A DNA stretch of 64,000 bases from Lacrimispora sp. 210928-DFI.3.58. GTDB lineage: Bacteria > Bacillota > Clostridia > Lachnospirales > Lachnospiraceae. Location of the stretch: positions 1-64,000 of the forward strand of contig NZ_JAJCIC010000026.1 of the NCBI RefSeq assembly GCF_020554865.1, in the 5' to 3' direction. Made by a program: the position numbers and the translations under genes. Each line of letters begins with the position of its first letter. The stretch's first letter is position 1. The notes under the pieces are model-generated. The model was not told the origin of the DNA and did not search any database. It worked only from the letters and a program-made list of their open reading frames with translations. This document shows positions 27,526 through 35,346 of the stretch, piece after piece.

Positions 27526-28272
27526 TTACGCCTCCTTCCTCTTCTGCTTCTTCCGCCTGCCCTTGTGCTGCTTTTCTTCCTCCTGGCTGCTGTCATCCGG
27601 AACCGAGGCAAGGACAGTCAGGTTCAGATATTTCTCTACATCCTCCTCCGAACGCACCGTATCGTTCATGATCACCTGGAGGGTGATGACTCCGCACACA
27701 GCTGCTGCAAAGGCCATTCCTCCCAGGACGGCGTTCCTTTTGATATTGGGTGATGTGGGCGACAATGCGACCACGCCTTCCTCAATGATCTTCGGGGGTA
27801 CCATTTCCATAATGTCGCCTATGTAGTCTGAGGATACCTTTGCCACCTCATCCGCCACTGCCTTCGCCCTCACCGGGTCTGAATCTGACACCGTCAGGGA
27901 CAGGATGCGGGTGTCCGCCGGGTTGGAAATGCTGATCTTACCCTTCAGTTGGCCATAGGACATATCCAGCCCCTGGTTCTCGATCACCTGCTGCAGCACC
28001 GGACGGCTGGTGACGATGACCTGATAGTCCTTTGTCAGCTGGCTTCCGATCTGCAGGTCTGCCAGGGAGGTCAGGGTGGTTTCCTTTGACAGTACGTAGA
28101 CCATGGCTGTGGAGGTATAGATCGGCGTCAGCACCACCTTGCTGTAAATCCCGGCCCCCAGGCCCCCTATCACCATTGCCAGGACGATCATCCACAGCTT
28201 TTTCCTGAAGGCGAATAACAGCTCCAGCAGATCGATCTGCAGTTCTTCATTGTTCTCTCGTAACTTTTCCAT
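27526..28272 (-). CDS. Wzz/CpsC chain-length and kinase-activating membrane protein
   Basis: This 248-aa protein has an N-terminal Wzz domain start (EELQIDLLELLFAFRKKLWMIVLAMVIGGLGAGIY, first membrane helix), the periplasmic-type PIYTSTAMVYVLSKET loop, and a second membrane helix (AVLGGMAFAAAVCGVITLQVIMNDTVRSEEDVEKYL) followed by the proline-containing cytosolic segment LTVLASVPDDS that activates the kinase. A very basic KGRRKKQKRK tail ends it. ATG 28272 has AAGG at good spacing; a start six codons earlier is possible. Role: polymer length control and kinase partner. Confidence 0.92.
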   Translation of the reverse strand: MEKLRENNEELQIDLLELLFAFRKKLWMIVLAMVIGGLGAGIYSKVVLTPIYTSTAMVYVLSKETTLTSLADLQIGSQLTKDYQVIVTSRPVLQQVIENQGLDMSYGQLKGKISISNPADTRILSLTVSDSDPVRAKAVADEVAKVSSDYIGDIMEMVPPKIIEEGVVALSPTSPNIKRNAVLGGMAFAAAVCGVITLQVIMNDTVRSEEDVEKYLNLTVLASVPDDSSQEEEKQHKGRRKKQKRKEA

Positions 28273-28307
28273 GCTTACCTTTTCCTTCATTTTTCTTTTT
28301 TGGATAC

Positions 28308-29063
28308 CTAGAGCACGGTATCCCCCAATATATGCTCCTGATTCCTCTGCAGCAGTTTTTCTGCAAGTCTCCTGCCCCCGTGCTTTTCCAGCCAGATCTC
28401 TGCCTGTCCCAGATTCGGGGGGCGCCTGCTTATATCATGCATGTCTGTTGCCAGAAAGTGGACCTCTCCCTTTGACACTGCCCTCCTGCACCAGGCTGCC
28501 CTCTTATCCAGAAAGCCTCCCTTCAGGCTTCCTGCATTCATCTGGATATATCCGCCGTCATGGATGAGTCCCGCCATCTTTTCCGGCTCCAGGAGGCAGG
28601 CGTAGCGTTCCGCGTGGGCGATTACCGGCAGATAGGAGGCCTGCAAAAGCTGACGTACTACCCTGGACAGCTTCCCATAGCTGTCGCTCGGACGGAATTC
28701 TACTAAAACGTATCTGCTGTCCGCCAGAGTCAAGGCCCTTCCTGTCGCCAGATGCTCCGGCAGCTCTTCAAAGTACATGATCTCCTGGCCCAGCAGGATA
28801 TGTAGGTCTTCGAAAATCTCTTTTGCTCTTTCATTCAGCCTCTCACATGTCTCCCTCAGTCTTCCCACATCCTGGGACGGTGAGTAATGAGGGGTTGCAA
28901 TGATCGTGCGGACTCCCTGGGCATAGGACATTTCCAGCATGTTCTGTGCAATGTCCCAATCTGCAGCCCCGTCATCTGTCTTTGGCAGAATGTGCCCGTG
29001 GATATCTGTCCAGCCATGGCTGGGGCTGTGCTTTTCCGGCTGTATGTTTTCCGCGTTTTTCAT
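28308..29063 (-). CDS. PHP-family tyrosine-protein phosphatase (CpsB/Wzb type)
   Basis: This 251-aa manganese-dependent phosphatase of the PHP fold has metal ligands visible in WTDIHGHILPKTDDGA (residues 18-33), TIIATPHYSPS, VIAHAERY and FLATDMHDISRRPPN. It removes phosphate from the Tyr cluster of the BY-kinase. It is the first gene of the polysaccharide operon; an AGGGAGGTG lies about 12 nt before the ATG and a G11 tract about 50 bp upstream. The promoter is best explained by the invertible segment at 29297-29467. Confidence 0.92.
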   Translation of the reverse strand: MKNAENIQPEKHSPSHGWTDIHGHILPKTDDGAADWDIAQNMLEMSYAQGVRTIIATPHYSPSQDVGRLRETCERLNERAKEIFEDLHILLGQEIMYFEELPEHLATGRALTLADSRYVLVEFRPSDSYGKLSRVVRQLLQASYLPVIAHAERYACLLEPEKMAGLIHDGGYIQMNAGSLKGGFLDKRAAWCRRAVSKGEVHFLATDMHDISRRPPNLGQAEIWLEKHGGRRLAEKLLQRNQEHILGDTVL

Positions 29064-29113
29064 ATTCAGGAGTCCACCTCCCTTTCCTTACATAAAAATA
29101 GGAGGTTTTATTG

Positions 29114-29124
29114 CCCCCCCCCCC
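29114..29124 (-). repeat. G11 homopolymer in the operon leader (C11 on + strand)
   Basis: Eleven C on the + strand (eleven G in the transcribed direction) lie 51 bp upstream of the cpsB-like ATG, between the invertible segment and the RBS. Tracts of this length vary readily in cell populations and could tune mRNA folding, translation or transcription of the whole operon. Confidence 0.85.
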
Positions 29125-29278
29125 AGTAAAAACACACTTTTTGACGGTCTTCTTTGATGTCTGCTCTTATATTGGTTTTCGAAAGGAGTCATGCATCATT
29201 TCTTTCCCGCGGATGTCTTCGGGTCATACAAGCTGCTGTCCTGTCAAATCCTGTTTCTTATTTTTGACAAAAGATACC

Positions 29279-29296
29279 ACATAATATAGATTATGT
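29279..29296 (+). repeat. Left inverted repeat of the invertible promoter segment
   Basis: ACATAATATAGATTATGT. It is the exact reverse complement of the 18-bp site at 29468-29485. The site is itself nearly palindromic (ACATAAT...ATTATGT around an asymmetric 4-bp centre), as expected of a tyrosine-recombinase core with two binding arms and a polar spacer. Its outer flanks extend the local palindrome to 18-bp arms (29268-29285 and 29290-29307), which the right copy does not share. Confidence 0.85.
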
Positions 29297-29467
29297 GGTA
29301 TCTTTTGCCAGGCAATCCACCATTTGGAAGCTCTTGCCGTGTGATTTGGCGAGATTTATGGAAATTTTATGAAGTTTGTGTGAAATCTTATACATAAAAA
29401 GCATTGAAAATTAGACTGTAAGATGGTAGAATGGGATTGTTAATTCTTAAAGGGCAATTTCAATATG
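29297..29467. other. Invertible promoter segment (inverton), OFF orientation
   Basis: 171 bp bounded by the 18-bp inverted repeats, without a reading frame of note. It carries one strong sigma-A promoter (29404-29432) pointing right, towards the convergent recombinase gene. Inversion at the repeats would turn it left, placing the polysaccharide operon about 230 bp downstream. No comparable promoter facing left is seen inside the segment, nor a convincing fixed one between it and the first operon gene, so this orientation should be OFF. Confidence 0.8.
29404..29432 (+). promoter_or_regulatory. Sigma-A promoter inside the invertible segment
   Basis: TTGAAA (29404-29409), a 17-bp spacer and TAGAAT (29427-29432) match the vegetative consensus closely. 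As sequenced it fires towards the 3' end of the recombinase gene (antisense to it). After inversion it would drive the polysaccharide operon. Confidence 0.8.
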
Positions 29468-29485
29468 ACATAATCTATATTATGT
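29468..29485 (-). repeat. Right inverted repeat of the invertible promoter segment
   Basis: Exact reverse complement of the 29279-29296 site. Its last base is also the last base of the recombinase stop codon (29485-29487), so inversion leaves the recombinase coding sequence intact. The centre is CTAT against ATAG in the left copy, giving the pair a defined polarity that allows inversion rather than deletion. Confidence 0.85.
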
Positions 29486-30354
29486 CATACCATGGTTCCC
29501 CGCCTCTCGGCAGGCCCCTGATCATAAAACAGCAGCCCCAGCTCTAACTGCTTTAAGCAAGCCTCCACACTGCTTATCATGGTGTATCTTCTTGTTGTCT
29601 CCACACTGCTGTGCCCCAGGAAATCCGCAAGACGTACCAGATCCTTTTCTTTTTCGTAATAGCTTGCTGCAAATAGATGTCTTAGATTGTGTGGAAATAC
29701 CTTGCTTTCCTGTACACCTGACAGCTTACAGAGCTTTTTCATCTCTCCCCACACATTTCGCCTGTCTACAGGCTGTCCCCCCGCAGTGATAAATATGCAG
29801 CCCTTTTGAATATTTCTCTTCCGGCAGTAGTCCTGCAGCATTTCTGCCAATGTCCTGGGCAGGAGGATCACACGTTCTTTTCCTTTGAAATGGATATGTA
29901 CCATATGTTTTGCCAAAGCCTCCACCGTGATGTATTTCAGCTCTCCGATCCGGATCCCTGTGCTGCCTATGGTCTGTAAAATATAGCTCAGCCGCTGATT
30001 TCCCATATCTTCTGCAGCTTGTACCAGGCGCTTGTATTCGCTGCGGCTTAACTCCTTCTCCTCCTCGCGGAATATCCGGCGCTGCTGCCGGAAGGTCTGG
30101 ACACAGCAGTCCCTTCTTCCCTGATATTTCAGAAAGCAGTTTAAGGAGGCCAGCATGGAATTGGCGCTGCTCACCTTATAGTGTTCTCTCAGATACTCCT
30201 TATATTGGAGCACTTGCTCCCGCTCCCAGCTTTCCTCCCTCACGTAACTCAAGAAATGTTTTACATCACGGACATACTTTTCGATGGTATTCTGGCTTTT
30301 CTCCTCGCTTCGCAAATATGCCTCAAATCGTGTGATTGTCGTTTTGTATTCCAT
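29485..30354 (-). CDS. Tyrosine site-specific recombinase (probable EPS inverton switch enzyme)
   Basis: This 289-aa XerC/D-type recombinase has an N-terminal SAM-like core-binding domain (ITRFEAYLRSEEKSQNTIEKYVRDVKHFL, residues 7-35) and a C-terminal catalytic domain with R135 (GIRIGELKY), a candidate Lys at 157/159, H222-x-x-R225 (PHNLRH), H248 (LGHSS) and the nucleophile Y257 (RRYT). All catalytic residues are present. Length and lack of phage neighbours fit a dedicated invertase rather than an integrase. Its stop codon touches the right inverted repeat. In the OFF state it would receive antisense transcription from the invertible promoter, a possible feedback. Not the housekeeping XerD, judging by context. 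Confidence 0.88.
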   Translation of the reverse strand: MEYKTTITRFEAYLRSEEKSQNTIEKYVRDVKHFLSYVREESWEREQVLQYKEYLREHYKVSSANSMLASLNCFLKYQGRRDCCVQTFRQQRRIFREEEKELSRSEYKRLVQAAEDMGNQRLSYILQTIGSTGIRIGELKYITVEALAKHMVHIHFKGKERVILLPRTLAEMLQDYCRKRNIQKGCIFITAGGQPVDRRNVWGEMKKLCKLSGVQESKVFPHNLRHLFAASYYEKEKDLVRLADFLGHSSVETTRRYTMISSVEACLKQLELGLLFYDQGPAERRGTMV

Positions 30355-30392
30355 ATGATCTCTTTCCCTTATCCTTTGCTTCTCTTTCTTCT

Positions 30393-30420
30393 ATAATATA
30401 TTTGGGGGTTAATACGTAAA
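30393..30420 (-). promoter_or_regulatory. Promoter of the recombinase gene
   Basis: Reading leftward, TTTACG (30415-30420), a 16-bp spacer and TATTAT (30393-30398) lie about 40 bp before the recombinase ATG, which has AAGGGAAAGAG upstream. It is outside the invertible segment, so the recombinase can be made in both states. Confidence 0.6.
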
Positions 30421-30489
30421 TTTTCGTATTTCTGTTAAAAAAAGAAAGGGCCCGTCCCCTTCTGCACCATATCCTTGCAGCATTTGTTT

Positions 30490-30559
30490 TTGAGTTTCCG
30501 CGTTTTGCACCGCACCAGCCGTCCTCCCGGCAGGCGCGGTGCAAAACGCGGAAACTCAA
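30490..30559. repeat. Perfect 24-bp-arm palindromic element
   Basis: TTGAGTTTCCGCGTTTTGCA and four more bases (30490-30513) are repeated in inverted orientation at 30536-30559 around a 22-bp loop rich in C/G. The 343-bp gap between the recombinase and DNA glycosylase genes otherwise holds only the recombinase promoter. The arm end TTGAGTTTCCGC recurs at 56667-56678 and 60642-60653, so this looks like a dispersed REP- or MITE-like element. It could also work as a bidirectional terminator. Confidence 0.7.
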
Positions 30560-30697
30560 GATTTGGCATATAGACATCCTGCCTGACATCATTTATACTG
30601 AATAAATATCCAGGCACCTCCCTGATATATTTTTATCATCATTATGACAGCATTTGCTTTATTTTTCAAGAGGTGAAGATAAGAAAGGTGGTTTTCC

Positions 30698-31615
30698 ATG
30701 ACACATACATATGAAATCTCCTGTTTTAACCTGCAGCAGATCGCCCAGTCAGGCCAATGCTTCCGCATGAGTCCGATCCCCTGTGACAAGCTGCCTGAAC
30801 ATGCGGATTCCGGCTACCGTATCATAAGCGGCGGGCGCCTTCTTTCTGTTTTCCAGAACGGATTCCATGTCTCCTTTCAATGTCCCAAAGAGGATTTGGA
30901 CGATTGGCTGGCTTATTTTGACTGGGATCTGGATTATGAAAATGTCATAGGTTCTATTGATCCGAAAGATACCTACCTTTTTGCTGCCGCTGAGGCCGGA
31001 CAAGGGATCCGTATCCTCCGCCAGGATCCCTGGGAAATGATCATTACCTTTCTTATTTCCCAGCAAAAAACGATCCCGAAAATCAGGGAATTGGTGGAGG
31101 CCTTAAGCCGCGCTTATGGAAGTCCCATAACGGCTGAGGGAACGTCTGCATCTGCCAACGCAGCTGCTGCCTATTATGCCTTTCCCACTCCAGAGCAGCT
31201 ATCCCAGGCCGGCTTAGATGACCTTCTCGCCCTGAAGCTCGGCTACCGCGCAAAGTATATCCACCGTGTCTGCCAGGACGCGGTAAATGGCAGGCTGGAT
31301 CTGGAGAAGTTAAAAAGGATGGATTATAAGGATGCCATGGAGTATCTCACAGGCTTCTACGGCATCGGCAAAAAGGTGGCTAACTGCGTCTGCCTCTTTG
31401 GTCTTCATCATATTGACGCTTTTCCTGTGGACACCTGGATAGAGAAGATACTCATGGAGCATTATTACCAGGCAAAAAAATACCGCCGTACCCCCAAAGC
31501 CCTCCTTTTTGATAAGATCATCAAGGATTCCTTTGGGCAGTATGGCGGATATGCCGGGATCATGCAGCAGTATATTTTTTATTATGAGAGATTGAGAAAT
31601 GGCAAATTGGGATAA
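30698..31615 (+). CDS. ogg: 8-oxoguanine-type DNA glycosylase (HhH-GPD family)
   Basis: This 305-aa base-excision-repair enzyme has an N-terminal OGG domain start (FNLQQIAQSGQCFRM), the FLISQQKTIPKIRELVEALSRAYG helix, and the helix-hairpin-helix with catalytic residues YGIGKKVANCVCLFGLHHIDAFPVDTWIEKIL, where the Lys of GKKVAN and the Asp of PVDTW correspond to the OGG1 Lys-Asp pair. It removes 8-oxoG from DNA and cleaves the strand by beta-elimination. Lys in the HhH favours the OGG subfamily over AlkA. AAAGGTGG precedes the ATG at 7 nt. It stands alone; the toxin-antitoxin promoter begins just after its stop. Confidence 0.85.
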   Translation: MTHTYEISCFNLQQIAQSGQCFRMSPIPCDKLPEHADSGYRIISGGRLLSVFQNGFHVSFQCPKEDLDDWLAYFDWDLDYENVIGSIDPKDTYLFAAAEAGQGIRILRQDPWEMIITFLISQQKTIPKIRELVEALSRAYGSPITAEGTSASANAAAAYYAFPTPEQLSQAGLDDLLALKLGYRAKYIHRVCQDAVNGRLDLEKLKRMDYKDAMEYLTGFYGIGKKVANCVCLFGLHHIDAFPVDTWIEKILMEHYYQAKKYRRTPKALLFDKIIKDSFGQYGGYAGIMQQYIFYYERLRNGKLG

Positions 31616-31623
31616 GATCAGGC

Positions 31624-31652
31624 TTGATAGAAAGACTCTTTTCGCATATAAT
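31624..31652 (+). promoter_or_regulatory. Promoter of the type III antitoxin RNA
   Basis: TTGATA (31624-31629), a 17-bp spacer and a perfect TATAAT (31647-31652). Transcription would start near 31659, about 33 bp before the first RNA repeat. Confidence 0.85.
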
Positions 31653-31658
31653 ATAAGT

Positions 31659-31844
31659 GAAAGAAGAGCTTTCTTCTCTCCTTCGCTAAATGATGACGAG
31701 TGACGGTTCTGACTCGTCGATAAAATAAAAATTGACCGAGCGAAGATGATGTGTGACGGTTCTGACACATCGGTAAAATAAAAATTGACCGAGCGAAGAA
31801 AATTCAGGCGAGGTTGACTCTAACTAGTTGACCTCGCCCTTTTT
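31659..31844 (+). ncRNA. Type III antitoxin RNA: two 53-nt tandem repeats
   Basis: Two direct repeats of 53 nt, 31692-31744 and 31745-31797, are identical except in one stem. Repeat 1 has GACGAG...CTCGTC and repeat 2 has GATGTG...CACATC around the same loop TGACGGTTCTGA; all changes are compensatory, direct evidence of RNA base-pairing. An invariant tail (TAAAATAAAAATTGACCGAG) follows each stem. A strong promoter precedes and a terminator follows, then the toxin gene: the exact layout of ToxI/CptI/TenpI loci, where each repeat is cut out by the toxin and folds into a pseudoknot that inhibits it. Ends are estimates. Confidence 0.85.
31807..31844 (+). terminator. Terminator between antitoxin RNA and toxin gene
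   Basis: GGCGAGGT (31807-31814) pairs with ACCTCGCC (31831-31838), followed by C and TTTTT. In type III loci this leaky terminator sets the excess of antitoxin RNA over toxin mRNA. Confidence 0.85.
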
Positions 31845-31862
31845 ACATTGTGAGGTACTAAA

Positions 31863-32336
31863 ATGGAATATTACTTAAAATTATCTCTTCTATCTTGGAA
31901 ATTTATCCAGGATTATCCTCCTGCCACATATCCTGAACTGATGCATAAACATGGGCGTCCTTATACTTGTTTATTAATTGATTCTCATGATGATTATTTT
32001 ATTTGTGTTCCCTTTCGTTCAGCCATTGGACATAAAAATGCATTCATGTTTACTGGCACCACTCGCTCCTTAAAAACAAGATCCGGCCTGGACTATTCAA
32101 AAATCGCAATCATCAAAGATATTGATTACTTTGACTCAAACGCCCCTGCAATTGTCGACCAGGATGAATACACTGAAATGATGAAAAACCTTCCATCCAT
32201 CATTAAGGAAGTAAACAACTATGTGAATACATATATCAGCCATGTTAATGGTACAATGCCTCTTCATCCGAGGGCATTCTCCCGAAAATATCAGTATTCT
32301 ACGTTACCTTATTTTCATAATCTTATGGGAATTTAA
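31863..32336 (+). CDS. Type III toxin, ToxN/CptN/TenpN-type endoribonuclease
   Basis: This 157-aa protein has the compact RelE/MazF-like barrel layout of type III toxins: YYLKLSLLSWKFIQDYP at the N-terminus, RPYTCLLIDSHDDYFICVPFRSAIGHKNAF in the core, and SLKTRSGLDYSKIAIIKDIDYF followed by VDQDEYTEM and a helical C-terminus. The family cleaves mRNA and its own antitoxin transcript at A-rich sites and often serves in abortive phage defence. GAGGT lies 7 nt before the ATG. Identification rests mostly on the antitoxin repeats and terminator just upstream; the subfamily (CptN or TenpN rather than ToxN) is uncertain. Its stop is 2 bp from the end of a convergent gene. Confidence 0.82.
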   Translation: MEYYLKLSLLSWKFIQDYPPATYPELMHKHGRPYTCLLIDSHDDYFICVPFRSAIGHKNAFMFTGTTRSLKTRSGLDYSKIAIIKDIDYFDSNAPAIVDQDEYTEMMKNLPSIIKEVNNYVNTYISHVNGTMPLHPRAFSRKYQYSTLPYFHNLMGI

Positions 32337-32338
32337 TT

Positions 32339-32980
32339 TCACATCATCCCAACCTCAAATATCTTCCACTTCCCCCGCAGTCCTCTCTCCTTCCCCACTG
32401 CAAAGTTTCTTGTATACTCGCCGTCTCCCCACTGGGGAGCACCTTTTAAGGCTTCTTCAGACCATTTCTGGCTGAAGGTGACGCGGACGATGCGGTACTC
32501 TTTGAATTTGAGCTGTTTGGCAAGGTCGTCGCAGCCGGAGCCGGGAAGGGTTTCAAAGCTGTGGACGATGTATTCTTTGATGTAGCGGCCCTCTGAGAAG
32601 TCTGCAGCCTGCTGGGGAAAGTTCATGGAGGCGGACTGTTTCCCCGCTACGATGCTTTCGCAGAGCTCATATTGGGCCATGCCCTGGTATTTGAAGAAAA
32701 AGCCTACGGCCTGCTGGGGCAGGTCTGCCGGCATGGTCTCGAATTTGACGTGTCTGGGAAGACTGTCGTCTATGGTGTATTCCTGGATCAGGTACTCCGG
32801 AGACCGGGATTTGTTCACTGCGGCTACTCCTAACATAAGGGCAAAGCAGATGAGCGTCATGCCCAGAATGCGGAGGCCCTGCTTGGAGACGCCCGCCCCG
32901 GACTTTGCTGTGTCGGAGTACTGTTTCTTTGTATGCCCTTGATTCACATCTTTCTGTCTCTTATTGCCGCTCTCCGCCAT
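32339..32980 (-). CDS. Single-pass membrane-anchored protein, unknown
   Basis: I do not recognise this 213-aa protein. It has a hydrophilic cytosolic start (about 45 residues), one membrane helix (LRILGMTLICFALMLGVAAV) and an extracellular domain of about 150 residues ending ERGLRGKWKIFEVGMM. The domain pattern (alternating charged and beta-prone segments, YRIVRVTFSQKWSEEA) resembles NTF2-like/DUF4829-type extracytoplasmic domains, by eye only. ATG 32980 has GGAGG 8 nt upstream, better than the earlier in-frame start. It is 32 bp after the broken rmlD-like gene and converges on the toxin gene. Confidence 0.7.
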   Translation of the reverse strand: MAESGNKRQKDVNQGHTKKQYSDTAKSGAGVSKQGLRILGMTLICFALMLGVAAVNKSRSPEYLIQEYTIDDSLPRHVKFETMPADLPQQAVGFFFKYQGMAQYELCESIVAGKQSASMNFPQQAADFSEGRYIKEYIVHSFETLPGSGCDDLAKQLKFKEYRIVRVTFSQKWSEEALKGAPQWGDGEYTRNFAVGKERGLRGKWKIFEVGMM

Positions 32981-33012
32981 CGCCCATACCTCCGTTCCAA
33001 CTTGCATTGTCT

Positions 33013-33882
33013 CTAGTTCCCAATTTTTCCATATTCTTCCAGACAGAGCTTCAGGCCTTCTGCCGTATCCGAAAATAAAATTCCCTGCCCCCTGATCTTC
33101 TCTGTATTCATCGCCAGATTCCTGGGGCTGGCGGCAAAGCGTTCCATGTCTTTCTTGATCAGGCCTCCGTTTCCGGCCGCCGCCCCGGCAAACATAACAG
33201 CCGTATCATAGGCGTTCATCCGGTTTTCGCTGCCGAAATTGTAGATGCCTCCGGGAAGCTCCATGGCCTTTTCCATGTTTTTTACCACTTCCCATACATA
33301 GGTAATGCCGCGGTAGTCGTTGACAGGAAAGGACAGGCTGGCCCCCTCTTTTGCTGCCTTTAAAATATTGGCAAGCAGATTGGAGCTTCCCACCCGGTTT
33401 TCAGTGGGATAGTCGTACATCCAGCTAAGCCTCAGGGCAATGCCGTCTTTCATGCAGGTGAGCATGGCATTTTCTGCCCGCTTTTTGTCCTTTCCATATA
33501 CATTTTGGGGACGGTGCTCCTCTCCCTCTCTGTTAGGCTCCAGGCTGTCTGCTCCTGTGTAGATCTGGTCGGAGCTCATGAATACCATTCGGCTTCCGTT
33601 TTCCCGGCAGGCCTTGGCCACATTGGCTGTGCCGCGGACATTGACTGCATCGGAAAGCTTGGGGTTCTCCTCACAGTGTCCTGTGTTGGAGATCGCTGCA
33701 CAATGCAGCACTACATTTGGTTAGATCGCTTTTATAAATGCGGATACTGCCAGGGAATCTACAATATCTAACTCCCTGTGGGTGACGCCTATGGCTTCCA
33801 CCCCTTCTCTATCTTTAAAATATTCAAAAAGCCGGGAGCCTAAGAAGCCTCCCGCGCCTGTTATTAATATACGTTTTGCCAT
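33013..33882 (-). pseudogene. RmlD-like NAD-dependent sugar reductase/epimerase with an in-frame stop
   Basis: From ATG 33882 the frame reads MAKRILITGAGGFLGSRLFE (Rossmann GxxGxxG), then LDIVDSLAVSAFIKAI, a TAA codon at 33721-33723, and continues in the same frame PNVVLHCAAISNTG to the natural end at 33013 (289 codons). Later motifs include MVFMSSDQIYTG, NVYGKDKKRAE (Y-x-x-x-K), and GIYNFGSENRMNAYD, all expected of dTDP-4-dehydrorhamnose reductase-like SDR proteins. Only the single codon 54 is wrong, consistent with a point mutation of CAA or AAA to TAA, or a sequence error. Reinitiation at GTG 33711 would lack the NAD-binding strand. Confidence 0.82.
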
Positions 33883-33911
33883 GTTAATACATAATACCTT
33901 TCAAAATCTCC

Positions 33912-33942
33912 GTAACTACACAGCTGTAGGCTGAGTAGTTAC
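33912..33942. repeat. Small palindrome upstream of the rmlD-like gene
   Basis: GTAACTAC (33912-33919) and GTAGTTAC (33935-33942) form an 8-bp stem with a 15-nt loop, flanked by direct repeats AAATCTCC/AAAATCTCC in inverted sense. It could be a leader hairpin or a small repeat element. The rest of the 262-bp gap to dnaJ shows nothing firm apart from a weak hairpin near 34080-34110 that may end the dnaJ transcript. Confidence 0.4.
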
Positions 33943-34144
33943 AAATCTCCATGCGCCCAGCGGACAGCATGGTAACATTATATCCCCTGTATGTCCTCTT
34001 TTTTTTACAATTTTCTTAAGATTTTCTTCCACGAATATTTAATAATTTTGAAAAGGTATCTACATCAAAATGTAATAAAGAGGCCGAAAAAGCCTGTGAC
34101 AGCTCTTTACAGCCCCCTTATCTATACCTGTTTTTTATTCTGGT

Positions 34145-35290
34145 TTACTTAAAAAGCCCTTTTTTCTTAGGCTTCTCCTCCTCGGAGGTGATCCCGTTCA
34201 TCGCATCGTCAAACCGGCGCAGGGCATCCTTCTGTGCCTGAGTCATGCGCTCCGGTACCTGTACCACCAGTGTGACGTAATGGTCGCCTCTGACATTTCT
34301 GTTGCGGAGGGAGGGAACGCCCTTGCCTTTTAAGCGCACTTTGGTATCTGTCTGGGTTCCCGGACGGACCTCGTACTCCACCTCGCCGTCCACTGTCTTG
34401 ATGCGGATGGTTCCGCCCAGTGCTGCCCTTGCAAAGGAGATCGGTACGGTGGAATAAATGCTGGTGTCCTGACGCTTGAAGATCGGGTGCTGGGAGACAA
34501 CTGCCTCAACCAGCAGATCCCCCCTCTCGCCGCCATTACTTCCCGGCTCGCCGCCTCCGGCCATGCGGATGCTCTGGCCGTTGTCAATGCCTGCAGGGAT
34601 GCTGACTTTGAATTTCTTGCGCACGGTCTTGTAGCCTGTGCCGTAGCAGTCCGGACATTTTTCCTTGATGACCTTACCTGTACCGGAGCAGTCCGGGCAG
34701 GTCTGGACATTCTGTACCTGACCGAAGAAGGACTGCTGTGTATACATGATCTTTCCTTTGCCGTTACACTTTGTACAGGTCTGCGGGGTTGTTCCCGGCT
34801 TTGCGCCTGTGCCGTGACAGCTTGAGCAGGTTTCCTTAAAATTGATCTCGATCTCCTTCTCGCAGCCAAATACGGCTTCCTCAAAGGTGATCCGCACAGA
34901 TGTCCTCAGATTCGCGCCACGCGCAGGACCGCTCCTTGACCTGGAGGATCTGCCTCCTCCGAAAATATCCCCGAAAATGTCTCCAAAGATATCTCCCATA
35001 TCTCCGCCAAAGTCGAAACCGCCAAAACCGCCGTAGCCACCGGCACCGCCAGCGCCCTGTTCAAAGGCAGCATGGCCGAACTGGTCATACTGCTGACGCT
35101 TCTGGGGATCGCTCAAAACGCTGTAGGCCTCAGATGCCTCCTTGAACTTTGCCTCTGCCTCCTTGTCGCCTGGGTTGGCATCGGGATGGTATTTTTTGGC
35201 AAGCTTCCGGTATGCTTTTTTCAGCGCATCATCGTCTGCGTCCTTTGGAACACCCAGAACTTCATAGTAATCTCTCTTACTCTCTGCCAT
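34145..35290 (-). CDS. dnaJ: Chaperone protein DnaJ (Hsp40)
   Basis: This 381-aa co-chaperone has a J-domain with HPD ([11 protein letters not shown], residues about 33-37), a Gly/Phe-rich linker ([20 protein letters not shown]), and four CxxCxGxG zinc modules ([32 protein letters not shown]), then the C-terminal substrate domains and a basic KPKKKGLFK end. It delivers unfolded clients to DnaK and stimulates its ATPase. It is last in the hrcA-grpE-dnaK-dnaJ operon, 108 bp after dnaK with a hairpin in between. Confidence 0.97.
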   Translation of the reverse strand: MAESKRDYYEVLGVPKDADDDALKKAYRKLAKKYHPDANPGDKEAEAKFKEASEAYSVLSDPQKRQQYDQFGHAAFEQGAGGAGGYGGFGGFDFGGDMGDIFGDIFGDIFGGGRSSRSRSGPARGANLRTSVRITFEEAVFGCEKEIEINFKETCSSCHGTGAKPGTTPQTCTKCNGKGKIMYTQQSFFGQVQNVQTCPDCSGTGKVIKEKCPDCYGTGYKTVRKKFKVSIPAGIDNGQSIRMAGGGEPGSNGGERGDLLVEAVVSQHPIFKRQDTSIYSTVPISFARAALGGTIRIKTVDGEVEYEVRPGTQTDTKVRLKGKGVPSLRNRNVRGDHYVTLVVQVPERMTQAQKDALRRFDDAMNGITSEEEKPKKKGLFK

Positions 35291-35346
35291 GTTGTTTACC
35301 TCTTAATCTTCTGAACGCCGAAAAGCCGCTCTTTATCAGTCATAAA

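Noticed and set aside
31692..31797. Two direct repeats considered as a CRISPR or plasmid iteron array
   Set aside because: There are only two adjacent copies without spacers; the paired changes in a stem and the toxin gene downstream fit a type III antitoxin RNA.
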